From: Cricetomys ansorgei
Lineage: Eukaryota; Chordata; Mammalia; Rodentia; Nesomyidae
Direction: 5' to 3'
Length of the DNA stretch: 64,000 nt
Assembly (NCBI GenBank): GCA_026225945.1
Contig: JAMJFZ010001264.1
Location: forward strand, 896,501-960,500
Position 1 is the stretch's first letter. Every line of letters begins with the position of its first letter. Below the pieces are notes generated by a model that saw nothing but the letters and a program-made list of their open reading frames with translations, was not told the origin of the DNA and ran no database searches. The translations under genes and the position numbers were made by a program. Shown here in pieces: positions 1 through 10,384 of this stretch.

Positions 1-316
1 TGCCTATTCTTGGTGCAATGGAAGCAAGTCCTCAAGGTGCAAAGGCCACATGCCCTAAATTGTCTAAAAGGGAAACATGTGGTGGAGATGAACTTCTGTT
101 GCATTGGTTCTGACAACATACAGCTCAACAATCAAAAGGAGGGTTGGATATTACATACCAACCATCGACCTAACGATAGCCTATTGTTTAAGCGTTGCTA
201 ACCAGGCTGCAGGGGAATGTCCCACATCAAGGGCGGCAAATGCTTGAATAATCATCGCTGTCTCTGTCTATGCATTTTACAAAGGCACCAAAAGCATACA
301 AATACAGAAGCAATCA
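1..316 (-). pseudogene. Decayed 3' part of the ERV (Env-like or 3' non-coding)
   Basis: This continues the provirus beyond the stop that ends the Env-like frame. Just past the stop (about 316-235) a different minus-strand frame encodes a short hydrophobic stretch followed by a basic Arg/Gln/His-rich end, which resembles a membrane anchor and tail. That could mean Env is also internally deleted and frame-shifted, but the stretch is too short to be sure. The rest has stops in every frame. No polypurine tract or 3' LTR is visible before the window edge. Confidence 0.4.
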
Positions 317-688
317 TCACAAAATATATGTGCCATTAGCATAATCCTCATCGCTATCGCCTCCTATCCAATCATCTTCATTTACCCAAACTGCACCAGA
401 GTTGGAAAGTTGTATGCAACCAGTTTCATCAACCAAAGTAAAACAGAGTGTTCCATTTAGGGGGAGTGTACGATTTTCCCCTACACCACTATTTTGAGAG
501 TCATAAAGCAAATAGGCAAGATCAAGACTAGAGTTCGTAGCAAAGAAGTGTGGGAAAACTTGAGCATCATGCATCACTGGCATTGGTATGGGGAGTGTTG
601 TTAGTATTCCCCGTCGTTGTTCTGTGCGTATCGGGGGCCACTTTATCAGGATCATCTGTAGAGCCAATAGCGTTTTCAAGATCCTCAT
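317..688 (-). pseudogene. Env-like fragment of the ERV, truncated
   Basis: A 123-codon minus-strand frame overlaps the end of the Gag-integrase frame (567-688) in another phase, the arrangement seen between pol and env in betaretrovirus-like elements. From about residue 40 it has surface-glycoprotein character: four N-glycosylation sequons (Asn52, Asn72, Asn78, Asn118), cysteines at 82 and 91, and a stretch of alternating aromatic and polar residues. No signal peptide, furin site, fusion peptide or transmembrane segment lies in this frame. A normal Env is several hundred residues long, so the fragment cannot be functional. The Env call rests on position and composition; no close family match was verified. 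Confidence 0.5.
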
Positions 689-1703
689 CCTGTTCTTGAT
701 CTTCTAAGGGCTGTTTCACCGTTCTCGTCAGACGAGCAGGCACCCAAATGGGGTTTTCTTGGTCCTGAGGAAAAACACAAACAGCTCCCCTGGATCTTAT
801 TAAAACTTGATCCGGGCCCTTCCATTGATTAGACAATACATCTTTCCACTTGACATTTTCTAGTGGAGGTTGTGTAGACATAGCATGTCTATCTGCTGCA
901 GATCTTCCAGCAGCATCCAAATTCAAAAAATTTAAGGTAAATAATATAAGGGAAATGGTACTTTTAGGTCCCATACTGGGGCCGCCTATTCCCCCTTTTT
1001 GTTTTTGTAGATAAACCTTGAGAGTGCCATTAGCACTTTTTGAGGTTTTATTTCTCTGTTTTTTCTTAGCCTTAGGCAGGTTAGGAAGAGGGGGCGCAGA
1101 GGGAGCCGCCGGAGCGTATGGCTCAGGACGGTAACGTTCTTCCTCATAGCGCGCAGCTTCCTCTTCTAGTTCTGTTTGTTCTTCTGTATCCAGTTTCTCT
1201 TCTGACCCCGAAGTTTCTGAGTCTGTGGTTTCTGAGTCAGAAGAGGAACTACTAGTTTCATCACTGGTTATTTTTAAATTTTCAAATTCTGCTAGTACTG
1301 GGTATAACCTTTTTTGACTATTCATTTGTTCTTTCTTTTTTTCTTTTTTCTCTTTTTCTACCCTTTTTATCTCTTTTTTAGGCCTCTCCCTCTTTTCTGT
1401 TTCTGACATGCTGTCTTGATGTTCTGCCAATGTACGCTGTCCTTCTTTTACCCTTTCTTGACATCGCTTATCTTCTAAGCAAGCTTTAACCATACACCAT
1501 AGTGGCCATGTGCCGGCGCGGAGACCTCCCTTTTCCTTTTCCCTTTGCAAATCTCCTCCTAGCTTACCCCAAGAAGGGATTGTAAGAGACCCAGTGGTTC
1601 CTGGGCGATGACAATTTAGACAAGGGCAACAAGCAAGAACAACAATAATCATACAAGCAAAAATGACCGCGCCTAGTGCAGGGTCAATCTCACAAAACAG
1701 CAT
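567..1703 (-). pseudogene. Fused Gag-like / integrase C-terminal reading frame of the ERV
   Basis: This is an open frame of 378 codons starting about 100 bp after the primer-binding site. Residues 11-27 form a hydrophobic segment like the ER-targeting N-terminus of IAP Gag. Residues 104-126 are Lys/Glu-rich and probably helical, and 148-186 are Ser/Glu/Asp-rich. Residues 193-207 are Pro-rich and include a PSAP tetrapeptide, the type used as a TSG101-binding late domain. A basic patch lies at 211-219. From about residue 251 the sequence changes to the C-terminal part of a retroviral integrase, with Trp286, a WKGPD motif at 294-298, a GAVCVF strand at 306-311 and a WVPARL motif at 320-325. Capsid, nucleocapsid, protease and polymerase are absent, so the junction (about 956-1016) marks a deletion of several kilobases that kept the frame. 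No catalytic activity is expected. Confidence 0.75.
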
Positions 1704-1802
1704 ACCTCTCAGAAAGAGTCTGGATCCACTTTCGTCCCACGCTCCAGTTCTGAATCCTCCTGAAAACAGGGGTCTTCGCCGGTGCTCAGCTGATGGTCAG
1801 GT

Positions 1803-1820
1803 TCCCGGGTTTCGGCACCA
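1803..1820 (-). other. Retroviral primer-binding site, tRNA-Phe type
   Basis: On the minus strand this 18-mer reads TGGTGCCGAAACCCGGGA, the complement of the 3' end of tRNA-Phe, two bases after the CA that ends the LTR. IAP elements are known to use this primer. It fixes the LTR boundary at 1823 and marks this LTR as the 5' one. Confidence 0.85.
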
Positions 1821-1882
1821 AATGTGGACGCCCGCCTCGCCTGCAAGGAAGACGCCGCACACAGGATTCTTCTGGTTCACGC

Positions 1883-1888
1883 TTTATT
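1883..1888 (-). terminator. LTR polyadenylation signal AATAAA
   Basis: The minus-strand sequence CAATAAAGCG lies about 65 bp after the TATA box, as in short-R class II LTRs. It would serve the transcript end in the 3' copy of the LTR. Confidence 0.7.
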
Positions 1889-1950
1889 GAGGACAGCCGT
1901 TCAATTAAGTCTTGAGAGCGAAAGACCCTGATTGCAAAAGGCACCCTGCT

Positions 1951-1957
1951 TATATAG
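1951..1957 (-). promoter_or_regulatory. LTR TATA box
   Basis: On the minus strand a CTATATAAGC sequence lies between the CCAAT motif and the AATAAA of the LTR, the expected place for the U3 core promoter. Initiation would fall roughly 25-30 bp further along the minus strand. Confidence 0.7.
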
Positions 1958-2229
1958 AGCATAGGGCTACGTGACCGTCAATGATTGGATACTCGTCCAG
2001 ACCCTCATTAGCATGGAGGGAGGCGGCAAGGACTGCTCACCTGCGCCTGCGCTGTAACTTGTTTACTCCAAATGCGAGCAAGAAGAACCCGGAAGCAGGA
2101 AACCGGCGCCATCTTGTAATGGCATTTCAACTCGGCTCCCAACAAGTGGCTATACTAAAAAAGAAAAGTGACCCCCTCTCCCCCACTAACCGTTGACTAT
2201 CAATGACTCTTCAGGAAGGGGTAGGGCCA

Positions 2230-4075
2230 AATGAGACCATTCTGCTTCCACAACAAAATGTTGACAGGCTCAGTCCTTTGCAGATCATGTTTAGGTAGCT
2301 ATAATTACAGTGAGTTCATGAGTGTAAGGGCCTTGTTGTTTGTGGAAGATGTGTTTTATTGCACACCGCCCAATGCTCTACTTATACGTTCTTTCCAGTT
2401 CCTCTTCTACAACATTCCCTGAGATCTGGAGCGGGCAATATAGATGTTTCATTTGGGGATGAGCACTCCACAGTCCTTTCTCTTTAGCACTTTGACCAGT
2501 TATGTGTCTTTGCATAACTGCTGCTCACCGCAGTAAGATTCTCTGAAGAAGGCCAAAGCGGCGTTTACCTATGGATATAAAGATGAGCATTTAGAAGGCA
2601 GTCTGAACACATTTCCATTTAGAAAAACAACAGTAGTAAGTTCTCCTTAAGGACTGATGGCCTTCCAAGCTATTAGCTCTTGATGAGGTTAATAGAATGA
2701 GTTATGAATTCTCTTTTGTGGCACAGGCCTCAAATACAAACAGAAAGTGATTGGTTGTCTCTGTAACATTTGTGCCACTATCACACCAATGAGTACATTT
2801 CACCTGGTAGGTTGCTATTGTAGTTTCCAGAGTTCATAATTCTGTAAGACTAGTGATGAGTTTTCTCTTCCAGGAGCCTGCGTAGCAACCTTTTTGGTAC
2901 TACGAAAGGCAGCAAGTAGGGAGGAGCGTCCAGTTCAGTTTCAGCTTTAATTTTCTATTTCCTGTGACTGAAGTGTATGGTGTCTTAAGCAATATAGTCT
3001 TACCATAAAGTTCTGTTGGGCAACTAAGAGCAATGGCAAGAGCCTATATTGTTTTGGGGACCTCTGGAACCTCCCCTACCAATAACTCATGGGTAGCTCT
3101 CTCACAGCTGGTACTAGGATTCTTGTTAAATAGCTATGTCTTCTGAGAGGAGCATTATCCACCTAGGCAGGGTAGCCATGTTCAGTAATTTTCTTAATTA
3201 TATTTAAAATAAGCTTATAAGTAGATTTCCATATGGCTTTTTCATATATGCTTAGTGTTGGTCCTTTTCCCATCTCCTCCTCTGTTCTACCCTGTAATCC
3301 CACATAATTAAGCTAGATACTTTGTCTTACTCATACATGGAAAAACTGAAACCCATGGGTTAAACCTTCCCACCTCTGGTATTGCCTTCTCCATTTTCAT
3401 CTCATCTCTGTTTACTAACCCTCCTCCCTTAAAGCCTTCTTCCCCCCACCTGCTTTGATGGCCCTTTTCTATCTTCCAGGCCTCTATATACACTCCAAGT
3501 TAAACCTGCTACCCTAAGAAGTTAGAAAAATCGGTTTGCATGTGAGACATGAACATGTGGATTTTCTATGGGCTTGGGTTGTCTCTCAGCAAAATATTTT
3601 TCACTTCGAAAAATTTTCCTACAAATTTCATTTTTCTTTACAGCTGAATAAACTTCATATATATCTCTTTATATATGTATACACACATAAATGTATATAT
3701 TTGTTATTCATTAGTTGATAGACATCTAGGCTGGTTACATTTCCTGGCTATCCTACGTAAGAGGAGGAATGACATGTGTGTGCAAATATCTTTGTGATAG
3801 GGTACAGGACCTTTTGGGTGTAAGCCCAGGGATGGTGCAGCTGCTCTTATGTTGGTTTTACTTCTGGCTTTTTGAGGATCATCCGAAGTGATTTCTCCTG
3901 TGGCTATACCTCTCAACAGTGAAGGACCCTTTCCCTCCATATCTTCACTAATGTGCTTTCTTGATAGTTGTTGTTCTGATGGAGTAAGATAAATACTCAA
4001 AATAGTTTTAATTTACAGCAGAGGGCTCAAACATCCTTCTATTGATATTCTTCTAGACCTAATTAATAGATAAAT
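2230..4075 (-). mobile_element. Rodent L1 3' end (Lx-like), minus strand, decayed
   Basis: About 2230-3180 resembles the long 3' UTR-type sequence common to rodent Lx L1 copies (AGCACTCCACAGTC, CAGTTCCTCTTCTACAACATTCCCTGAG). About 3600-3860 resembles the reverse complement of the end of L1 ORF2 (GTTGATAGACATCTAGG followed by an equivalent of the TTTGGGTATATGCCCA region). The order, 3' UTR at lower and ORF2 end at higher coordinates, gives minus orientation. No open frame survives. The stretch 3180-3600 fits the same element less clearly. Confidence 0.6.
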
Positions 4076-4080
4076 ACAAT

Positions 4081-4166
4081 GTAGCTTAACTTTCTTCTTC
4101 TTTTTTTCTTTTTTGGTGCTAGAGATTGAATTCAGGGCCTTAGAACAGTAGGCAATTCATAAATGT
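4081..4166 (-). repeat. ID-like SINE fragment, minus strand
   Basis: On the minus strand it reads as the 3' half of an ID element (GGCCCTGAATTCAATCTCTAGCACC) ending in an A-rich tail, which appears as T-rich sequence at 4091-4115. It is diverged and lacks a clear 5' half. Confidence 0.6.
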
Positions 4167-4475
4167 ATGAATTCAGTTAACTGTATATGAACTTTCAAGT
4201 AGATGCATTGTCTTCCTCATATGTAGATGAACTGAAACCCACAGGCCTTTGGAGATTTATCTCTAGGAAAAGCTTGGGCATCTGATGTATATAAAACTCT
4301 GGATATTAACTCAGTAAATTATAGTTTCATTCTAAAAATCACCCAGAGATGTTAAACAACACACACACGCACATGCTCACGATATTTCCTCGTGACTAAG
4401 GTGACATTACCTTCGTATTAAAGTCTTGATCAAATATGGTTTGCTAGATCACACTAGGAATTTCACTGTGTAAGT
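4167..4475. other. Single-copy sequence
   Basis: AT-rich sequence with a short imperfect CA run near 4361-4378. I see no gene and no recognisable repeat. Confidence 0.5.
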
Positions 4476-4556
4476 TCTTCCCCCCCCCTTATTTCAGCAT
4501 TGCAGACATGACCTAGGGCCTGGTGCTTGCTAGGCAAGTGCTCTCCCACTGAGCGA
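4476..4556 (-). repeat. ID-like SINE, minus strand
   Basis: The minus strand contains the tRNA-Ala-derived ID body (CTCAGTGGGAGAGCACTTGCCTAGCAAG) with an A-box-like start, then a diverged 3' part and a C-rich run (4481-4489) at the tail side. It is short and old. Confidence 0.65.
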
Positions 4557-5556
4557 AAACCCTAACTCTGAATTCACTTATTTAAAGATCATTTTCAGTT
4601 CCCTGGAGATTTTGGGGGAAAGACACATATCAAACACGGGAAATGAGCATTTTCCGTGTTGAGCAGAACTGCTTTCTTATTTTAGCAGTGGAAGTAAGTT
4701 CAAGTGGTTTGTCTACTCAGGTTGATACTATCTCAATAGTCATGTGTGATAAAGCACGGCGGCAGCCAGAGTCTGCAATAAATTTACTGTCTACAACAGC
4801 TTTCCATTTCGCTCAACTTCTAGGTTCCATTTGTCCTAAATCTGATTCCTTCTCTCCCTCTCCCTCCATCTCTGTCTCTCTCTCCCCCTTCCCTCTCTCA
4901 CCAGAAAGGCCACCATGGCTGGAGCCAACACTAGTGTGTTTTATCCCAGTTCTTTGCCTCATTACACAGTGAATCTGGCGAGCCGTATCACTTGCATAAT
5001 CCTAACTCTGTTCATCTTGTGATATTGAACTTACCTCTACCCGGGCTTCCAGTGACAACGTAGATAAAGCTGTCACTGAAAGCTTACACTGTGGTGCAGG
5101 CACGTTCTGTGACAGTGCCACCAGCCTCGTGGAACCCGCACCACTGCTTCATACACATCAAGTCCTACAAATGTTACATTCCTCTTTCCTCAGTAATTAA
5201 TTCCAAGTTAAGACGCGTTTGATAAGACAAAGCCCGAAACGCTGCCAGGGTCCGGCAGTCAGGCGACGTCCGAGGAGGTTTCGCTTATTCAAGTGGAAAC
5301 TATTTTATTTCTTGTAATAAGTGGGCCTATGAATCAATTCTGTGTGATCTCACTGTGGCCAGTGGCCAGAGTGACCTGACCTCTGTAGTCAGGGAACAGA
5401 ACGGGACAGCTCCTGCTCTAGATACTTTGAACAGCAATGTCAGGTTTTACTGACAATTTTCTTGAAAGGGATTGACCCAAGATTTTAGCCAGTGTACCAG
5501 AGGGAAAACTTCCTAGGGGTTGTCCTTTCTATTGCTGTTTTACCTTTAACATTTAT

Positions 5557-5557
<1 letters not shown>
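4557..5557. other. Single-copy stretch with a CT-rich run and a CpG-dense patch
   Basis: No gene or repeat is recognised. A CT-rich run lies at 4847-4900. At 5212-5287 about eight CpGs fall within 75 bp of otherwise CpG-poor DNA, around GACGCG, GTCCGG, GCGACGTCCGAGG and TTTCGC. No LTR landmarks accompany them. Confidence 0.5.
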
Positions 5558-5604
<47 letters not shown>

Positions 5605-5605
5605 T
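5558..5605. repeat. (ATCT)n microsatellite
   Basis: About 12 near-perfect tetranucleotide units. A C-run follows at 5692-5700. The sequence between (5606-5710) resembles rodent L1 3' UTR on the minus strand, so the array may sit in a decayed L1 end. Confidence 0.9.
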
Positions 5606-5710
5606 AGTTTAGATTTTATAATTTTGAGAATTCCGTATATGAGTACTGTATTTACATCATTCCTACCCCTCCTTTTCTCACTCCCCCCATTCCCCCCCCC
5701 ACACCCTAGA

Positions 5711-6589
5711 GAAGAATTGGTATGTCGTGTTTTCTCCCTGAGTTCTGTACTGATGAGCTACTGAAAATCCCTCTTGCCTTTAGCCTAGCTCCTCTCCCAC
5801 CACCCTGCTTTCCCTGCCCCCTTCCTTCTGCAAGCTGGTGAGATATTCCTCCAGCTCGTAAAATAAGCGGCCCTCCTCTGCTCTGTGAACTGTCCAGATC
5901 ACACTGTGCACGCACTGTACCGTCCTTGCTGGCTCATGTGCTATTATGCCACTTCTTTTCCAGATAATTCTCGTGGAGGATAAAGGGAAACTCTTTTTCA
6001 CCTTGCTGCATATGCAACTGGAAATTCTTTGCTGAGGTTGACTCAACATTCCTGTAGGGTTGGGGAGCTGGAAGCATCTGTCCCCTGTCCCATTTCTCTG
6101 CCTCCTCAGTATTCTGTTTTGGTCCCCAAAGCAGGACAACCTTCCACAGTTCTATCAATGCAAAACCTCAGATATACTTAAAGTTTGAACTCAGTGACCA
6201 CAAATATCCACATGTGGAAAATTAGCTTCCAAAGTGCAAATATCAGAATTACAAGTGGACATTTAGATCATGATCTATCGGCCAGCTGTAGATTATATGT
6301 CTAAAGAAACTGGGTCATACCTTCCCAGTTTTTTCCTCTGAGAAATGTGACCTGTGATTTTTACCTGTGTGTTTTTCTTTGTATGCCTCATTGTGTAGCA
6401 GCGGCACAGGTAAGAACAGAACTGTCTATATGCACATCCAGGTTCTCTCCAATTTCTGTTCCTTTGTCTCCGTTCTAGGATTATTTATCAGAATAGAAGT
6501 TGATACAATTGACACTGTTATTGTGTAATTTTGCATATTCTTTATTTTATAAATAAATGATTTGCACATTCCTGTGCTTAATTTATTTT
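5711..6589. other. Unassigned, probably single-copy
   Basis: Overlapping frames of up to 119 codons exist on the minus strand but show no domain, codon bias or splice context. The sequence does not match a repeat I can name. Confidence 0.4.
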
Positions 6590-7255
6590 ATTTTATAATT
6601 TTTTGATGTGTGTATGGGTATTGTATTCTGTGCTGCACTGCATGTGTGATGTGTGTTTGTATGTAGGTGTGTGCCTGAAATGTATGGATGAGAATGTATG
6701 TGCTCATGTACACAGAGGCCAGAGATATACATGGGATGTCTTTCCTTAATTATTCTCTACCTCTGACTTTTGGGATGATAATTTAATCACGACACTTTCT
6801 CCTTCCCTTTCCTCCTCTAAACACTCTCATATACTTCTCTCCACTCTGTCTAAAATTCATGATTTCTTCCTTTCACTAATTGCTAATTCACACATATATG
6901 TGTATGTTTATACATGTGTATTCCTAAATGTAACCTGTTTCGTTCATATAAGGTCACTTGTGTGCATGTTTTCAGGGCTGACTGTTTGGCACTGCACAAC
7001 CAGTTAGTGTGCTCGCCACCTCTAATATTTGAGACCTCAATAGACCTGAAGCTTATCTATTTGCTACGCTGACTGGCAAATGAGCTTTAGGGACCCGTCT
7101 AGCTCTGTGCTGGAGTTACACGGGCTTACAGCAGTATACCTGCTTCTGCACTACACTGGCTTTTCCATGGCTTCTAGAGATCCAGACTCAGATTCTCATG
7201 AGCCGTAAGGTGATAAGCGCTTTATAGACTGAGCCATCTTTCCAGCCCCTTGCAC
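6590..7255 (-). repeat. B3/B4-type SINE, minus strand, interrupted by an L1 3' UTR-like piece
   Basis: The right end (about 7185-7252) is the reverse complement of a B2/B3 head: GACTGAGCCATCTTTCCAGCCCC. The left end (6590-6770) looks like the GT-rich 3' part of such a SINE. Between them, about 6775-7015 resembles Lx-type L1 3' UTR (ACTGTTTGGCACTGCACAACC), suggesting nesting. Boundaries are approximate. Confidence 0.45.
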
Positions 7256-8364
7256 TTTATTTTCAGCCACAGACTATTTTGAATAAACTTCATAATCAAT
7301 TATGATTTACTCAAGTTCTGTGACATTATGGCGCGGATGAGAATGTAAACTTACATTGCTTTTCTTAACTTCCCTTTTTTTCCCCTGCAGTCATGCTGGC
7401 CGTGGTCTGGAGAGCGATTACAAGCTTCCCAGTGTGTGTGTGCATCACAGCCATCTATATTTCTGCTACGAAGGGAATATGGAATGAAAGTGTGCATTGC
7501 TGAGCCAGTTAAGTGAGCCAGATATAGCAAAGCAAGGCAGATAACGATATGGCCTCAGGCCTAACATGGCTGAAGTCATTCCTTCCTGACAAGACTAACG
7601 GCTCTTTTGCCCTTAAGGCCCTCGATTCCGCAGAGCTCTGGGCTGTCATCCTCCTCTCCACAGAACACGTGGGGTCATTAAGAGAAATGCTGATGCCATG
7701 CTGGAGGCCATGATCTTCCCTGCCACTAGGTTGCAGCTGACACATGGATGACATTTCTTTGGTGTCAAATCCAGGCAGAATATTGTCCTACCTGTCCAAA
7801 TATCTGTTGGAAATCAGGTCTTGGAAGGGATTTAATTGGTTCTACCTCAATTCAGATAAGACAGAGAGGCAAGGATGAGGTTGCCACACAAGACGATCCT
7901 GGATTCTAAACAACCCTGGAAGAGCTTACACACAAAGAGCAGAGCGGGACAGTGTGGATGCACCATGGGACTCAAGTCAAACCAGGATGCGTGTGTGGAG
8001 ATATTTATCCATATTTATGTTCATGTCATGTGTCTGGGCATGTGTAGTAACACACTTGTTAACAATTAAAACTGGCCTCATTTTGCCATTAGGAATTTCA
8101 TTCCCGGTTTCATATTGGCTCTACTGTCTTGTTCCAGGGAACAAGGTCTACACTCCGGCGATGTGTGTCTTTCTTCTGTTCCTCGTCACTCTTCACTTCA
8201 TTATACTACACCACCGGACCCCTTTCTTTAGATGGTTCTGTTGCTGGGAGTGGACACGAAGCACGGAGAGGAACTCGCTTTCGCTGCCTCTGTAAGCGTC
8301 GTGCTGAAGAGGTTATTTTGTCACCGGGGCTTCCTTCAGTTTTGAGGGGCCAGTACCAAGTCAG
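7256..8364. other. Single-copy stretch, locally CpG-enriched at its right end
   Basis: No gene or named repeat is seen. From about 8150 to 8335 CpGs become frequent (CTCCGGCG, CACCGG, CGAAGCACGG, AAGCGTCGTGC), running into the adjacent minisatellite. A 113-codon plus frame at 7954-8295 has no recognisable domain. Confidence 0.4.
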
Positions 8365-8805
8365 CGCCACAGGATGACTACCACCGCCGTAACCATGGTA
8401 ACTATCATTGTGAATAATACCGTCTCTCTCTGCACTATGACAGCCATCAGCACCACCGCCACCGCCACCGCCATCGTCACTGTCACTGTCCAACATCTAT
8501 GCCTCTCCACCACTACTACAGTATCACTGCCACCACTGCTGTTGCTGCAACCATCCCATCACACTCACCATCTCCGCCCCCCCCAAACTGCCACTTTCAC
8601 CACCACCGTCGGATTAATCATAACCACCACTGTCACCATCGTCACCGCCGCCATTCTCACAACTCTTACCGTCACCACCTCTGTATCACCACGATCATCA
8701 CCATCCACCGCAGTAGGAGCTGTCTCAGATGACGGCTGTAGTTGTCGTCATCCCTGCTGTCTTCACCACCATCGCTGCGACCATTATGATCAGCATTACC
8801 ACATT
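8365..8805. repeat. Degenerate CAC/ACC/ATC trinucleotide minisatellite
   Basis: About 440 bp of interrupted CAC, CCA, CAT and GCC triplets on the plus strand, with strong C/A bias on one strand. The repeat keeps frames open, giving Thr-rich, His-rich and, on the other strand, Gly/Asp-rich hypothetical peptides, so these are not evidence of genes. CpGs are still present within it. Confidence 0.75.
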
Positions 8806-8810
8806 TGTGG

Positions 8811-10169
8811 CTGACGCAACCCGTAGTATCAGTTGAAAGAGAGTCGAGGTGGACATACTGTGATTGCAGGTTTCAAGAAAGAGGCGACACACCATCTCCG
8901 TCAACAGACTTCTTACCGAGACGCACAGTGAGACAAACTACAGACTGTCTCTCCGCCATCAAAGTTACAGTTTGTTGATGTGAAGTGGGATCCGTGCTAA
9001 GTGGAGAAACAGCCACTGCAATCGGAAGAGTCAGTCGGTCCTGTGGTATCGGCCCTACAAAAATTAAGCCCTTTGCTGGAAGGGAGCCTGAGCGCTCTGC
9101 CATTTTAAGGGCTCAGCTTCTGCCTTGACCTACTCAACTTAGCTGACTGCTTCTTTCTCTCCTTTTCCTATCTCTCCTTGGCTTGGGCTTATTTGTGTTT
9201 TCTACGTCTCCACACCTTTGGATTGTGTGCTCTTTAATCTTTCTACTTCCTTGCTGCTGTGTTTATACAATTTCAGAATTTCTCCAGAAGACATCGAGTT
9301 GTTACTAATTCATTTACTATACAAATGATGGGAGAGCTCCCACACTAGGTCACCAAAGACGCAACTGTCTGCAGGTGACGGCCTTCCTCACATACAGCAG
9401 TCCTGGTCTGATGACGTGGGTCCATGTGATGGTGACATGGATGCAAAGTTCTATAAACAGAGGAACTGTTTTTATCTATTTTCTTTTATGCACAAGCCAT
9501 CCCAGAGGCCTCTGTGTTGCGTGCACATTATGGTTGCCAGGCTTATCAAATAAAAATACTGACCAACCTACTAAATTTGAATTTCAAATGAGGACTGTGT
9601 ATCTTTTCTTTTATATAAGTGTGCCCCCAGTATTTCATGGGGCTAGTACCCAAAAGAGTGACAGCATGGCCACCTCCGTACCCCAGATCAAACAGTGACC
9701 CTTTGGGTCACAAGATAGAAAAAAGAGGAGTCATCCTTCCTCTTCTTCATGATCCTAAAGCCAGGCATTGACCTAATCTTCTTCTCAGCTCCTTCAAATT
9801 CTACCACAGGCTTCATCACGTATTCACAAATGTATTCACACAAAGCAGGAGACCATTTGTAAGTGTACTTGGCTCAGAGAAACCAACCAAGGGGAAGGGA
9901 AGCAGCAAACAAGCTATAGAGTTTTAGCTCTGCCCATTGCACAAATGCAGGCATGCTCAACAATGCAGTTTATGTGGGGGAGAGCTGCGATGAAAGCAGA
10001 GGTCTCAGCCAATCATTCTTCGCTTTGGAGTACCAGTGGCATCACACTTGTACATCACACGAGCCTCAAGCAGGTCCCACGTTGCTTTGTGCAACCACAA
10101 CAGTGTCCCATGTGTGCCTTGTATTTGAGTTTAAAGGCCTTATCTTAGATGTTATTTTAAGTAGCATTT
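8811..10169. other. Single-copy stretch, no gene seen
   Basis: The first 300 bp (8811-9110) continue the CpG enrichment of the minisatellite flank. Short frames up to 107 codons lack domains. No repeat is recognised. Confidence 0.4.
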
Positions 10170-10330
10170 CCTAAGACAAAGATACACATTTCCCACATTG
10201 TCATAACTCCAACTTTGCAGATAAAAGGAAAAGAAGCTTAAAGAAGTTAAATAAATTGTCCATGGTTGAACAGCTAATAAAGTAAACATGTATGACATAT
10301 ACCCAAACACTTTTAATTCAAGTTTATTGT
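10170..10330 (-). repeat. MIR-like SINE, minus strand
   Basis: It contains a diverged version of the MIR block running from CAGATAAAAGGAAA through an AGTTAAATAAATTGTCCA equivalent of the AACTTGCCCAAGGTCA region to an ACAGCTAATAAAGT-like segment. An ancient mammalian-wide SINE. Confidence 0.55.
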
Positions 10331-10384
10331 CTTTTCTCATCACACAAAAGGACACTATGATTTCTTCACACATACGCATGCTTG

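Larger units (their letters stand above)
1..2144 (-). mobile_element. IAP-like class II endogenous retrovirus, internally deleted, truncated by the window edge
   Basis: Read on the minus strand the order is LTR (1823-2144), primer-binding site, short leader, Gag-like start, integrase C-terminus, then an Env-like frame running towards position 1. The primer site matches the 3' end of tRNA-Phe, as used by intracisternal A-particle elements, and the LTR opens with a GGGAGCC motif and a CAAGATGGCGC block typical of IAP LTRs. Most of gag and all of protease, reverse transcriptase and RNase H are missing. The 3' LTR is not in the window. A host sequence that could be one copy of a 6 bp target duplication starts at 2145. 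The class is well supported. The exact family, and whether it is an Env-bearing IAP branch, is inference. Confidence 0.82.
1823..2144 (-). repeat. 5' LTR of the IAP-like ERV
   Basis: The LTR is 322 bp and runs TG...CA on the minus strand. U3 starts at 2144 with TGTTGGGAGCCGAG and a CAAGATGGCGCC block, followed by a CCAAT motif (about 1983-1988). The TATA box is near 1951-1957 and the polyadenylation signal near 1883-1888. Length and motif order fit IAP-type LTRs. It retains several CpGs and intact core signals, so it may still act as a minus-strand promoter. Activity is inference. Confidence 0.85.

Noticed and set aside
4476..4556. Possible tRNA gene (A-box-like sequence)
   Set aside because: It is an ID SINE remnant; no cloverleaf with anticodon arm and B box can be drawn.
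5706..6158. Minus-strand frames of 69-119 codons, considered as a possible small gene
   Set aside because: Three overlapping phases are open with no domain, no codon bias and no splice or promoter context.
8206..8814. Thr-rich, His-rich and Gly-rich frames on both strands
   Set aside because: They follow from the CAC/ACC triplet array; all frames are open together, as expected of a triplet repeat.
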